Source: JAAYDI01 sp052034005 (GTDB lineage: Bacteria > Planctomycetota > Planctomycetia > Pirellulales > Pirellulaceae). From it: a stretch of 64,000 bases of DNA. The notes below the pieces were generated by a model that worked only from the letters and a program-made list of their open reading frames with translations, did no database searches and was not told where the DNA came from. The stretch spans positions 15,643 to 79,642 of the forward strand of contig JBPOJB010000031.1 of NCBI GenBank assembly GCA_052034005.1, read 5' to 3'. Positions 16,595-25,476 of the stretch are shown here, one piece after another; positions within the stretch are counted from its first letter, which is position 1; every line of letters starts with the position of its first letter. The position numbers were made by a program, and so were the translations under genes.

Positions 16595-17875
16595 TCAGCG
16601 CTTGCGGCGGAACAGCTTGCCGCCGTACTGGGCGGCGTCGCCCAACTCCTCTTCGATCCGCAGCAACTGATTGTACTTCGCCATCCGGTCGGTGCGAGAG
16701 GCGGAGCCGGTCTTGATTTGGCCGGTGCTCAGCGCGACGGCGAGGTCCGCGATCGTGGCGTCTTCCGTTTCTCCGCTGCGGTGGCTGGTGATCGTGGTGT
16801 AGTTGTTGCGCTGCGCCAGCCGGATCGCCTGGATGGTCTCGGTGATCGACCCGATCTGGTTCACTTTGATGAGGATGCTGTTGGCGATCCCCTGGTCGAT
16901 GCCTCGCTGCAGGCGCTCGGTATTGGTCACGAACAGGTCGTCCCCCACGATCTGGACGCGGTCGCCGAGGGTCTCGGTGAGCAGTCGCCAGCCATCCCAG
17001 TCGTCTTCGGCGCACCCGTCTTCGATCGAGACGATCGGGTACTGGTCGACCCAGCTCTTGAGCAGCTCCGTCATCGCGGCGGAGTCGAGCGCCTTGCCGT
17101 CGATAGCGTAGGTCTTTTTCTTTTCGTCGTAGAACGACGAGGCGGCCACATCCAGCGCGATGAACGTCTGCGCGCCGGCCTGGTAGCCCGACTTGTCGAT
17201 CGCCTCCATGATCAAGTCGAGGGCTTCCGCGTTGCTGCCCAGGTTCGGGGCGAATCCCCCCTCGTCGCCGACCGACGTGCTGAGCTTCTTGGACTGGAGC
17301 ACCTTCTTGAGGCTGTGGAACACTTCGACGCCGCAGCGGAGTGCGTCGGAGAAGGTGTCGAATCCCAGCGGCATGACCATGAACTCCTGCACGTCGACCG
17401 AGTTGTCCGCGTGCTGTCCGCCGTTGACGATGTTCATCATCGGCGCGGGCAGCAGGGTGGCGCCGACGCCGCCCAGGTACCGGTACAGGGGCTGGTCGGT
17501 GTACTGGGCCGCGGCCTTGGCCACGGCCATGGACGCGCCGAGGATCGCGTTGGCGCCCAGTTCCTTCTTGTTGGGCGTATCGTCCAGCTCGATCATGGCC
17601 TTGTCGACGCTGGCCTGATCCAACGCGTCCATGCCCAGCAGGCACTGGGCGATTCGCGTGTTCACGTTTTCGACGGCTTTGAGCACGCCCTTGCCGAGGT
17701 AGACGGCCTGGTCCCCGTCGCGCAGCTCCCAGGCCTCGTGCACGCCCGTGCTCGCCCCGCTCGGCACCGCCGCCCGCCCGGACGAGCCGTCGGTGAGAGT
17801 GACATCCACTTCGACAGTCGGGTTGCCGCGGCTGTCGAGAATTTGGCGACCGTGTACGGAAGAGATGATGCTCAT
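16595..17875 (-). CDS. eno: Enolase
   Basis: Interconverts 2-phosphoglycerate and phosphoenolpyruvate in glycolysis. I start at ATG 17875, giving SIISSVHGRQILDSRGNPTVEVDV at the N-terminus and 426 residues, the usual length. Seen motifs: GASTGVHEAWELRDGD, GANAILGASMAVAKAAA, GDEGGFAPN, SIEDGCAEDDWDGW, the QIVGDDLFVTN catalytic region and the C-terminal SHRSGETEDATIADLAVA signature. An in-frame ATG at 17935 would add 20 residues not seen in the family. Confidence 0.97.
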   Translation of the reverse strand: MSIISSVHGRQILDSRGNPTVEVDVTLTDGSSGRAAVPSGASTGVHEAWELRDGDQAVYLGKGVLKAVENVNTRIAQCLLGMDALDQASVDKAMIELDDTPNKKELGANAILGASMAVAKAAAQYTDQPLYRYLGGVGATLLPAPMMNIVNGGQHADNSVDVQEFMVMPLGFDTFSDALRCGVEVFHSLKKVLQSKKLSTSVGDEGGFAPNLGSNAEALDLIMEAIDKSGYQAGAQTFIALDVAASSFYDEKKKTYAIDGKALDSAAMTELLKSWVDQYPIVSIEDGCAEDDWDGWRLLTETLGDRVQIVGDDLFVTNTERLQRGIDQGIANSILIKVNQIGSITETIQAIRLAQRNNYTTITSHRSGETEDATIADLAVALSTGQIKTGSASRTDRMAKYNQLLRIEEELGDAAQYGGKLFRRKR

Positions 17876-18107
17876 TGCGCGATTCCTGTCTGCACGAAGG
17901 GACACCCGGATGACCAGATCGACGTACGGTCCCACATTCTGCCCGATTCGCCGCCGGGTGGCTAGGTGGCTGGTTGCCCTCCACCAGCTCGAACTCTACA
18001 CTCGCCGCTGAGCCATGCTCGGCGGGGACGCCGTAGCGCGCGACGGCCGGCCGGGTCCGCGGCGCTTCGCGGCCGGTCCGCCCGCGGGCTCTCGGGAGGT
18101 GCGGAGC

Positions 18108-18719
18108 ATGTTTACGGGATTGGTGGAACTGCGGGCGGTCGTCGAGCAGTTGATACCCGCGCCGCCGGGTGTCCGGTTGGTGATCCGGGCGCCGTCGTTG
18201 GTCGACCAGTTGCAGGTAGGTGCGAGCATTGCGGTCAACGGCTGCTGCCTGACCGTCGTGGACGTGCAGGCGGAGACATTCGGGTTTGACGCGGGCGCGG
18301 AGACGCTCAGCCGCACGAATCTCGGCCGACTCGCCGCCGGCAGCTATGTGAATCTCGAGCGCTCGCTCCGGCTCGGGGATCGGTTGGGAGGGCATTTCGT
18401 GACCGGTCACATCGACGGCGTCGGGTATCTGGAGCGGCGCATCGATGACCAGGACTGGTCGACGTTCTGGTTCCGCACGCCCGAGGGCCTGTCGCGCCAG
18501 ATGGCCAGCAAAGGGTCGGTCGCGGTCGACGGCGTGAGTCTGACGCTGGTGGATGTCGAGCAGGATCGGTTCAGCGTGGCGTTGATCCCGCACACGCTGC
18601 AGGTCACGACGCTCGGGCCGCTGGAGGTTGGGGATCCGGTGAACCTGGAAACCGACGTGCTGGCCAAGTACGTGGAGCAGCAGCTGCGCGGCGGCGACCT
18701 GCGCTGGGAACTGCTATGA
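18108..18719 (+). CDS. ribE: Riboflavin synthase, alpha subunit
   Basis: Dismutates two 6,7-dimethyl-8-ribityllumazines into riboflavin. It starts at ATG 18108 behind GGGAGGT. Two homologous lumazine-binding beta-barrels are visible: the first with MFTGLVELRAVV at its start and ASIAVNGCCLTVVD, the second with GGHFVTGHIDGVGYL and GSVAVDGVSLTLVDV. The 203-residue length is normal. The stop overlaps the rsmA start by 4 bases (ATGA, 18716-18719), so the two are translationally coupled. I saw no FMN riboswitch upstream. Confidence 0.95.
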   Translation: MFTGLVELRAVVEQLIPAPPGVRLVIRAPSLVDQLQVGASIAVNGCCLTVVDVQAETFGFDAGAETLSRTNLGRLAAGSYVNLERSLRLGDRLGGHFVTGHIDGVGYLERRIDDQDWSTFWFRTPEGLSRQMASKGSVAVDGVSLTLVDVEQDRFSVALIPHTLQVTTLGPLEVGDPVNLETDVLAKYVEQQLRGGDLRWELL

Positions 18720-19645
18720 CCAATCGGCAAACCGTCTCCTTTCTGCTCCGGCGGTTCCAAGAGGCGGGCATCCGGCCCGACACGCGGCACGGACAGAATT
18801 TCCTGATCGACCTGAACCTGGTGCAAGTGCTGGTGGACGCGGCGGAGCTCGACCAGCGGGACGTGGTGCTGGAGGTCGGCACGGGCACGGGGTCCTTGAC
18901 GGCCCAGCTGGCCCAACGGGCGGGCGCGGTGGTGAGCGTGGAGATCAGCGCCGAACTGCATCAGCTCGCTCAGGAGGAGCTGGTCGGTTATGGCAACGTG
19001 TCGTTGCTCCGCGGCGACGCGCTGAAGAACAAGAACCGCTTTCAGCCGGCCCTGTTGGCCGCCGTGGCCCAGGCCCTCTCGGGCGACCCCGCCCGCCGCC
19101 TCAAACTGGTGGCGAACTTGCCTTACAACATCGCCACGCCCGTGATCTCCAACCTGCTCGCGACGGACTTTCGCCCCCACCTGATGGCGGTGACCATCCA
19201 GAACGAGCTGGCCGACCGCATCGCGGCCCGGCCCGGCACGAAGGACTACAGCGCGCTGAGCGTGTGGGTCCAGAGCCAGTGTGAGGTGGAAGTGCTCCGC
19301 GTGCTGCCGCCGACCGTCTTCTGGCCGCGTCCGAAAGTCCATTCGGCCATCATCCGCATTGTGCCCCAGCCGAACCGGGCGGCACGGATTGCCCAACCGG
19401 AGTTCTTCCACGCGTTCGTGCGGAGCCTTTTCCTGCACCGTCGTAAGTTCCTGCGCAGCGGGCTGATCAACACCTGCAAAGGGCAGCTGGACAAGCGGGC
19501 GATCGACGCGGTTCTGGCTCAACAGGCGCTCGGTCCCACCGCGCGGGCCGAAGAACTGACGGTCGAACAACTGCTGGATCTGAGCGAGGCGGTGCGGCGC
19601 ATGTGTATTCCCGCGCCCGATTGTGGTACCATGGAACACGGTTAG
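18716..19645 (+). CDS. rsmA: 16S rRNA dimethyladenosine transferase RsmA (KsgA)
   Basis: Dimethylates A1518 and A1519 in the 3' terminal hairpin of 16S rRNA during small-subunit assembly. The SAM-binding motifs are clear: GQNFLID, VVLEVGTGTGSLTAQLA, VVSVEISAELHQLA and the catalytic NLPYNIATPV. The C-terminal helical domain includes RSLFLHRRKFLRSGL. At 309 residues it is slightly longer than the E. coli protein, mainly through an insertion around NKNRFQPALLAAVAQALSGDPARR. It overlaps ribE by 4 bases. Confidence 0.93.
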   Translation: MTNRQTVSFLLRRFQEAGIRPDTRHGQNFLIDLNLVQVLVDAAELDQRDVVLEVGTGTGSLTAQLAQRAGAVVSVEISAELHQLAQEELVGYGNVSLLRGDALKNKNRFQPALLAAVAQALSGDPARRLKLVANLPYNIATPVISNLLATDFRPHLMAVTIQNELADRIAARPGTKDYSALSVWVQSQCEVEVLRVLPPTVFWPRPKVHSAIIRIVPQPNRAARIAQPEFFHAFVRSLFLHRRKFLRSGLINTCKGQLDKRAIDAVLAQQALGPTARAEELTVEQLLDLSEAVRRMCIPAPDCGTMEHG

Positions 19646-19725
19646 GGGCCTCCTGGGGGGGCCTGCGGGTTGAAGGACCCGGCCGTGACGAGCCAGGCGC
19701 GCGATGGGAATGCGAGAGAGCGGCC

Positions 19726-19953
19726 ATGAAATTCATCGAGATGACAGGCAAATCGCTGGCCCTTATCGTGAAGGATGACGAATTGCACGTGCGGGACTTG
19801 CCGGCGGCGGGCGTGCGGGATGATACAGTGGTCCGTGTCAACCAGCATGGCGATGTGGAAGTCCGGTTGCGCGACGGATGGGACGTGATCGGCGGCCTGT
19901 TGGGCAACTTCGAAGAGCGCGTGCGCAAGGAGACGGGGCTCGACTGGGCCTGA
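19726..19953 (+). CDS. Conserved small protein upstream of selC
   Basis: A 75-residue protein starting at ATG 19726 (GAGAGAG upstream). The sequence alternates beta strands and short turns and ends in a compact GWDVIGGLLGNFEERVRKETGLDW motif. There is no signal peptide and no Cys. It looks like a genuine conserved small protein, possibly planctomycete-specific, but no function is known to me. Its stop is 27 bases before the tRNA-Sec gene, so both may be on one transcript with ribE-rsmA. Confidence 0.7.
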   Translation: MKFIEMTGKSLALIVKDDELHVRDLPAAGVRDDTVVRVNQHGDVEVRLRDGWDVIGGLLGNFEERVRKETGLDWA

Positions 19954-19980
19954 TGCGACGTGGGGTTGCGGGCCTTTTTC

Positions 19981-20080
19981 GGAAGTGCGTGCCTGGCTGG
20001 TGCCGGCCGCGGTCTTCAAAATCGTCGAGCCGTCCGCAAGGCGGGCGGCTGGTGGGTTCGATTCCCATGCACTTCCGCCA
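19981..20080 (+). tRNA. selC: tRNA-Sec (anticodon TCA)
   Basis: A 100-nt gene with encoded CCA. The acceptor stem is 8 bp (GGAAGTGC at 19981-19988 with GCACTTCC at 20069-20076), followed by G73 and CCA at 20077-20080. With the 5-bp T stem this gives the 8+5 arrangement diagnostic of bacterial tRNA-Sec. The anticodon TCA is at 20016-20018 in the loop CTTCAAA. The long variable arm is a 10-bp stem (20028-20037 with 20041-20050). It pairs functionally with selA and selB about 12 kb upstream. Confidence 0.96.
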
Positions 20081-20386
20081 TTTTCCTCGGCGTGCCCGAT
20101 TCGTTCGCAGTGACCCGATTCATCAGTGTCCGGGGGTGCGGCCCCCAATGGGTGGTTGCGCCAAGTGTGGGGTCTGCGGCGGCGGCCAAGCTGTTCGTTT
20201 GGGGGGGGGTGTTGTGCTCGGGCTGCGAAGGAGTATGAATTGAGGGATCTCTAGGGGCGGGACGTGGGCAAACTGCCCCGAAAGACTACAGTCCCCGTTT
20301 CGCGGACCCGATGCAGCGTGTTAGGTCGATCTGGTGAGGCCCGCGAACAGCGCCTGTGACGCCTCGATGCTGGAGCTCGTACTGCG
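20081..20386. other. Intergenic region after selC
   Basis: This 306-base stretch contains an interspersed repeat copy (20099-20141), a run of nine G around 20201-20209, and no supportable gene. A 31-codon Cys-rich frame from 20148 has no ribosome-binding site. Confidence 0.5.
20099..20141 (+). repeat. Interspersed repeat, copy next to selC
   Basis: About 43 bases containing AGTGACCCGATTCATC. A closely similar sequence lies on the minus strand at 63473-63515, sharing TTCGYAGTGACCCGATTCATC, then GTCCGG and GTGCGG a few bases on. The two copies are in unrelated intergenic contexts, which points to a dispersed REP-like family. Confidence 0.7.
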
Positions 20387-23300
20387 GTGAATCTCGATCG
20401 CTTCTTCGCCCCTTACAATCCCCCACCCTCCACGAGTATCGTCGACGTTCTGGACCACTGGGCGCGCGAGCGTCCGCAGCAGGTGGCGTTCTACTTCAGT
20501 GATGGTGACGGCGGCGAGGACTCGATCACGTACGCTCAGCTGCAGCGCGCCAGTCGCGGGATTGCCGCCCAGATGCTCGGGCGCGGGTTGACCGGCCACC
20601 GGGCGCTGCTCATGTTCCCACCCGGCTTGGATTTCGTGAAGGCGTTCTACGCCTGCATGTACGCCGGCGTGGTGGCGGTGCCGGCGTTCACGCCGCGGCG
20701 GAACCGGAACGTGCAGCGCCTGCAGGCGATCTCCGACGACGCCGAGGCGCGCGTCGCGCTGACCGTGGCGGATGTCCGCGATCGCGCCGCGGGGGTGCTG
20801 GAGGACACGCCCGGCCTGCTGGACCTGGATTGGCTGGCTGTGGACGAGATACCGGCGGACCAGACCGAGGGCTGGTCGGCCCCCGCGTTGGAGGCGGACC
20901 AGTTGGCGGTCCTGCAGTACACGTCCGGCTCGACCGGTGCGCCCAAGGGCGTGATGCTCTCGCACGGGAACCTCATGTACAACGTGATGGCCATCGTGTA
21001 TGCGTTCGAGCCGACGCAGACCGGGCTGGGGATCACCTGGCTGCCCACCTACCACGACATGGGGCTGGTTGGCGGCGTGCTCAAGCCGCTGTACTACGGT
21101 CGGCCGAACGTGCTGATGTCTCCGATGGCGTTCCTGCAGAAGCCGGTGCGCTGGCTGCGAGCGATTACCCGGTACCGCGCGACGGTCAGCGGCGGGCCGA
21201 ATTTCGCCTACGATCTGTGCGCGCAGAAGATCACCGACGAGGAGTTGGAGGGATTGGACCTGAGCAGTTGGCAGGTGGCGTTCAACGGCGCCGAACCGAT
21301 CCGCCCGGCGACCCTGGCGGATTTCTGTCAGCGCTTTGCCCAGGTCGGCTTTCGGGAGGAAGCGTTTTTCCCGTGCTACGGCATGGCGGAGACGACGCTG
21401 ATCGTGACCGGGACCTACATGGACCGGGTGCCCACGATCGGGTGTTTTGACGGCAAAGCGCTGGACGAACACCGTGTCATCCCGGTCCCGGCTGGCCACG
21501 AGAACGAGCGCCGCCTGGTCGGCTGCGGGCGCGTGCTTCCCGACGAAGAGGTTCTGATCGTCGAGCCGGAGACCTGCGTGCCGCTGCCCGAACACCAGGT
21601 CGGCGAGATCTGGATTCGCAGCCCCAGCGTGGGCCAGGGGTATTGGCGCCAGGACGAGGCGACGCGCGAGACGTTCCGCGCGCAGCTGGCCGACTGCGCC
21701 CGGGAGACCTACTACCTGCGGACCGGCGACCTCGGGTTCCTCGGCGACGGAGAACTGTATGTCACGGGCCGCCTCAAGGACCTGATCATCATCCGGGGCG
21801 TGAACCGCTACCCGCAGGATATCGAACGGACCGTGGAGCAATCGGACAACCGTCTGCAGGCGGGCGCCGTGGGCGCCTTCGCCGTGGACGTGGCCGGCCA
21901 CGAACGGCTGATCATCGTGGCGGAGACGGAGCGCCGCCGTCAGAAAGACTGGTCGGATGTGATCGACAAGGTGCGCCGCAGCGTGACCGCCGACCACGAG
22001 TTGCCGCCTGACGGCGTCGTGCTGGTGCGGTTCGGATCGATCCCCAAGACATCGAGCGGGAAGATCCAGCGCAATGCGTGCCGCGAGGCGTTTGTCAACG
22101 GCCAGCTGCAGACGGTCGCCCAGTGGTTCAGTTGGGATCGCCCCCCGGCGGCGGCCAAACCGTCGCTCGCCCTCCAGCCGGGTGCGGCGGCCGACGGCGG
22201 TGGATCGCCGCTGCCGACGCCCAACGAGCGCGTCGCCCGCGAAGTGCTCGATCACGTCCGGTCGATCGCGCGCGAACGGGCCGCCCACTTGACACTCGAC
22301 ACGAATATCGTCTCGGACCTGGGGCTTGATTCGCTCGAGCGGCTGCAGATCGCCAACTCGCTCGAAGAGACTTTTGGCGGCCGGTTCCCGGAGGAGGTGC
22401 TCCAGCAGATCGAGACCTGTCGCGAAACGGCGCTGGCGATCGAGAAGTACATCGGCACTGAGCCGCGTGTCGACGGGCGGCTTCGCCACGCGCCCGACAC
22501 GAAGCGCGAGGGCGAGATACCGGGCGAATACTACGAGTTCGCGCGGATGCCCGAGTACCTGCGGCTCAAACAGACCCAGGCCATGCTCTCGGCGACCGGT
22601 CTGGCCAACCCGTTTTTCAGCGTCCACGAGTCGATCGCGAACGACCGCACGGTGATCGACGGCCGCGAGCTGATCAGCTTCGCCACGTACAACTACCTGG
22701 GCATGTCCGGGGACCCGGTGGTGGCGGCCGCCGCGAAAGACGCCATTGACCGCTACGGCACGAGTGTCTCGGCCAGCCGGTTGGTGTCCGGCGAGAAGCC
22801 CCTGCATCGGCAGTTGGAACAGGGGCTGGCCGACTTCATCGGCGCGGAGGATGCCATCTGCCTGATCGGCGGCCACGCCACGAACGAGACCACGATCGGC
22901 CATCTCCTGGGCCCCGGGGACCTGATCCTCCACGACGCGCTGGCCCACAACAGCATCATCCAGGGCGCCATGCTCTCCGGCGCACGGCGACGGCCGTTCC
23001 CACATAATGATGCGGACGCGCTCGACCAGTTGCTCTCCGACATCCGCGGCGAATACCGCCGGGTCCTGATCGCCATCGAAGGCGTGTACAGCATGGACGG
23101 CGACTACCCGGACCTGCCGCGCTTCATCGACATCAAGAAACGCCACAAGGCGCTCCTGATGGTCGATGAGGCGCATTCGATCGGGACGATGGGGCCGCGC
23201 GGCCGGGGGATCGGCGAATTCTTCGCCGTGGACCCGCGCTCGGTCGACATCTGGATGGGGACGCTGAGCAAGTCGTTCGGGAGCTGTGGCGGCTACATTG

Positions 23301-23809
23301 CCGGCAGCCGGGAGCTGATCGAGTATTTGAAATACACCGCGCCGGGATTCGTCTACAGCGTGGGAATGACCCCCTCGAACGCGGCGGCCGCGCTGGCCTC
23401 GCTCCGGTTGCTGGAAACAGACCTGGCGCGTGTGCCGCGGGTCCAGGACCGGGCGCGGGCGTTCCTGGAGTTGGCCAAGCGGCGAGGGCTCAACACGGGC
23501 TTGAGCCACAACACGCCGGTGATCCCCGTCATTGTGGGAAACTCATTGCACGCCCTGCAGTTGTCGCGGCGGCTGTTCGAGCGCGGTATCAACGTGCAGC
23601 CGATCCTGTACCCGGCCGTCGAAGAACAGGCGGCCCGGCTGCGGTTCTTTATCACCGCGTGCCACACCGTTGAGCAGATCGAACAGACGGTCGACGCGGT
23701 GGCGGAGGAGTTGGCCCGGATCGACCCGAAATATATCCAGCGAGTCGCGTCGGAGGCCGAGGCGGCCACGCCGCCTCCCGAGCCGACGGCAGGACGCGCG
23801 GCGTCTTGA
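20387..23809 (+). CDS. FAAL - acyl carrier protein - alpha-oxoamine synthase fusion
   Basis: An 1140-residue three-domain protein. Residues 1 to about 600 are a fatty acyl-AMP ligase: AMP-binding motif LQYTSGSTGAPKGVMLSHG, then FFPCYGMAETTL, YYLRTGDLG and a C-terminal PKTSSGKIQRNACR. Residues about 620-690 are an acyl carrier domain with the phosphopantetheine serine in DLGLDSLERL (Ser649). Residues about 700-1115 are a PLP-dependent alpha-oxoamine synthase of the BioF/KBL/serine palmitoyltransferase family, with FATYNYLGMS, VDEAHSIGTMGPRGRG and the PLP lysine in GTLSKSFGSCGG (Lys962). The likely reaction is activation of a fatty acid, transfer to the carrier, and decarboxylative condensation with an amino acid to a 3-ketoamine, as in sphingoid-base synthesis. 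The amino acid and product are unknown. It starts at GTG 20387 with weak GGAG upstream. Confidence 0.92.
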   Translation: MNLDRFFAPYNPPPSTSIVDVLDHWARERPQQVAFYFSDGDGGEDSITYAQLQRASRGIAAQMLGRGLTGHRALLMFPPGLDFVKAFYACMYAGVVAVPAFTPRRNRNVQRLQAISDDAEARVALTVADVRDRAAGVLEDTPGLLDLDWLAVDEIPADQTEGWSAPALEADQLAVLQYTSGSTGAPKGVMLSHGNLMYNVMAIVYAFEPTQTGLGITWLPTYHDMGLVGGVLKPLYYGRPNVLMSPMAFLQKPVRWLRAITRYRATVSGGPNFAYDLCAQKITDEELEGLDLSSWQVAFNGAEPIRPATLADFCQRFAQVGFREEAFFPCYGMAETTLIVTGTYMDRVPTIGCFDGKALDEHRVIPVPAGHENERRLVGCGRVLPDEEVLIVEPETCVPLPEHQVGEIWIRSPSVGQGYWRQDEATRETFRAQLADCARETYYLRTGDLGFLGDGELYVTGRLKDLIIIRGVNRYPQDIERTVEQSDNRLQAGAVGAFAVDVAGHERLIIVAETERRRQKDWSDVIDKVRRSVTADHELPPDGVVLVRFGSIPKTSSGKIQRNACREAFVNGQLQTVAQWFSWDRPPAAAKPSLALQPGAAADGGGSPLPTPNERVAREVLDHVRSIARERAAHLTLDTNIVSDLGLDSLERLQIANSLEETFGGRFPEEVLQQIETCRETALAIEKYIGTEPRVDGRLRHAPDTKREGEIPGEYYEFARMPEYLRLKQTQAMLSATGLANPFFSVHESIANDRTVIDGRELISFATYNYLGMSGDPVVAAAAKDAIDRYGTSVSASRLVSGEKPLHRQLEQGLADFIGAEDAICLIGGHATNETTIGHLLGPGDLILHDALAHNSIIQGAMLSGARRRPFPHNDADALDQLLSDIRGEYRRVLIAIEGVYSMDGDYPDLPRFIDIKKRHKALLMVDEAHSIGTMGPRGRGIGEFFAVDPRSVDIWMGTLSKSFGSCGGYIAGSRELIEYLKYTAPGFVYSVGMTPSNAAAALASLRLLETDLARVPRVQDRARAFLELAKRRGLNTGLSHNTPVIPVIVGNSLHALQLSRRLFERGINVQPILYPAVEEQAARLRFFITACHTVEQIEQTVDAVAEELARIDPKYIQRVASEAEAATPPPEPTAGRAAS

Positions 23810-23956
23810 CGGCGGAGGCGTCGGGGAGCGAACGGCCCCATTATGGTGGGTCGCGGCGGGCGGTCAGCCGGCGCTTGCGAGATGCGTGCCGACGCCTAGA
23901 ATGAAACAAGAGAGACTTGCGCGTGTACGGGGCAATGTGGTTTTTTCCTGGAAACG

Positions 23957-24154
23957 GTGAGGAACACGTCCTTGCTTACCGAAGCAGCAGTCCAGCGCAG
24001 TTATCGGCAGATCCTGAAAAAAGCGGATGGCGATCCCGAGGCGTACGACAAAGCCGAGGCTCTGCTCGAGGAACTCCGGCCGGAGAGCCCGTTACGGCTT
24101 CGCCTTCTGAACGAGCTTTCTGAGCTTCGCCAGCTGGCGGCCGCGAAGTCGTAG
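23957..24154 (+). CDS. Small helical protein of unknown function
   Basis: A 65-residue protein from GTG 23957. It is almost entirely predicted helix with heptad-like Leu spacing (LLTEAAVQRSYRQILKKADG, then a second helix with ALLEELR and a third with LNELSELRQLAA). This suggests a small helical bundle or dimer. The ribosome-binding site is weak (TGGAAAC). It follows the FAAL fusion gene by 147 bases and could be part of the same transcript. No family is recognised. Confidence 0.55.
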   Translation: MRNTSLLTEAAVQRSYRQILKKADGDPEAYDKAEALLEELRPESPLRLRLLNELSELRQLAAAKS

Positions 24155-24327
24155 AAGCGGGCCGTATGGGATCAACGGCGGCTGGGACGCGCGCGGCGTG
24201 AGCCGCGTGGGGGTGAGGGCTCGCGCGCCAAGAAACGACCGCAGGCGTCGCGGCGACGCCTACGGCCAAATGCGTGCCCGGTTCGCGCCCGTGTCGCGCG
24301 CCCGGTTCCGTGCGAGGTGCGTGTCCT

Positions 24328-25476
24328 TTACCGGTTCCAGGTCACGCCGAACGTGACGCCGTACATGATCAGGCCCTGGTTGTTGTCTTCCACCAGAATG
24401 CCGCGTCCGATGCCCTGGCCGAAGTCCAGGAACTCCGCGCCGCAACGCACCGAGATGTCTCGGGTCACCCGGTAGGCGGCGTCAAACCGCAACTCCATGC
24501 CGTACACGAACTCGGCGTTGTGCGACGCCTGGCCGTTGCGGTCGACGATCAGCACCGTGTCGGGCACCGTGTCATCCAACGGTACGGTGCCGCCGTAGAC
24601 CGAGATTTCGGTCTCTGTGTGCTGCCGCCAGTTCTGGAAGTTCTCGAGCGCGAACGCCTTGAAGTCGCCGGAGAAGTTCCAGCGGCGGTAGTCCTTGGAC
24701 CAGTGCACGCCCAGCTGGCCGCCCACCATGTCGTTCTGCACGGTACCCAACAGCGAATCCAACTGCTCAGTGTTCGCCGTGATGATGGTGGTCCCGACCG
24801 GCGGGATGGGCGGCACGACAAACCCGTCCTCATCGTACCGGGTGTACACGTCGCGCCGGTAGTAGTCCTTGAACTTCACCCATCGCAGGCCGACAAACGG
24901 AGTCAGGAACGCGCCGTTATGCAGTTGGTCCAGCTCCCAGGTGCGATTGAGTTCGGCGCCCACCAGGTTCGCGACGTTGATGCTGTTGGTGACATAGTAG
25001 TCGCGCTGGGGCAGCAACGGGCCATTGTTGTCCCGAAGCGGGTACAGGACGGTCGTACCCTCGTCCGTGTCTTCCTCCTCTGCCATGGCCCGGTTCAGAC
25101 GTTCTGTTTGGACGACGTCGTCGGCGTTGGGACCGTCGATGTGCCAGCCGGTGAACAGCCAGCCTTTCCGCGCGTCGTCCACGTATCCGATCTCGTACCG
25201 GTTCCCCCAGGTGAAGTCGCCCATCGTCTCCGAGTGCCAGTAGGCGTCGTTGGGGCGCTGGACGTTGATGTACACGCGGTCATAGTCGGCGAACCAGCCG
25301 CTCTTCGGCGCGGGCCCACCGCCATACGTGTCGACGTCCGCCGGGGCAAAGAACTGGTAGTCCGTTTCGACACCTGGGAAGGCAAATGGCTTGAACAGTT
25401 CGGCTCGCACAGATGGTGCCAGCGCCAAAGCCGTTACCAACGTCGCCAGCACGGACGAGAATCTTGTGATCGACAT
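24328..25476 (-). CDS. BBP7-family outer-membrane beta-barrel protein
   Basis: A 382-residue protein starting at ATG 25476 (GGTGGAACGGA upstream), with a signal peptide cleaved after VRA. The rest is dominated by amphipathic beta strands, many ending in Trp or Tyr, for example DRVYINVQRPN, GNRYEIGYVD, GGQLGVHWSKDYRRWNFSGDF and ELRFDAAYRVTRDISVRCGAEFLDFG. The last strand, YGVTFGVTWNR, is a suitable C-terminal barrel signal although it ends in Arg rather than Phe. This architecture matches the BBP7 (PF07585-like) barrel family that is expanded in planctomycetes. The cargo or pore function is unknown. Confidence 0.8.
   Translation of the reverse strand: MSITRFSSVLATLVTALALAPSVRAELFKPFAFPGVETDYQFFAPADVDTYGGGPAPKSGWFADYDRVYINVQRPNDAYWHSETMGDFTWGNRYEIGYVDDARKGWLFTGWHIDGPNADDVVQTERLNRAMAEEEDTDEGTTVLYPLRDNNGPLLPQRDYYVTNSINVANLVGAELNRTWELDQLHNGAFLTPFVGLRWVKFKDYYRRDVYTRYDEDGFVVPPIPPVGTTIITANTEQLDSLLGTVQNDMVGGQLGVHWSKDYRRWNFSGDFKAFALENFQNWRQHTETEISVYGGTVPLDDTVPDTVLIVDRNGQASHNAEFVYGMELRFDAAYRVTRDISVRCGAEFLDFGQGIGRGILVEDNNQGLIMYGVTFGVTWNR

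Noticed and set aside
15959..17965. A 668-codon plus-strand frame across the membrane protein and enolase genes
   Set aside because: Antisense to eno, which is unmistakable; the product is His/Arg/Gly-rich without structure.
17876..18107. A possible FMN riboswitch upstream of ribE
   Set aside because: None of the conserved RFN segments is visible in the 230 bases upstream, on inspection.
20148..20243. A 31-codon Cys-rich frame after selC (CAKCGVCGGG)
   Set aside because: No ribosome-binding site, overlaps a G-run and lies directly after a repeat; the Cys motif is probably chance.
20321..23509. A 1062-codon open frame antisense to the FAAL-ACP-oxoamine synthase gene
   Set aside because: The plus-strand frame shows three intact enzyme domains; the antisense frame has none and is Arg/His/Gln-rich noise.
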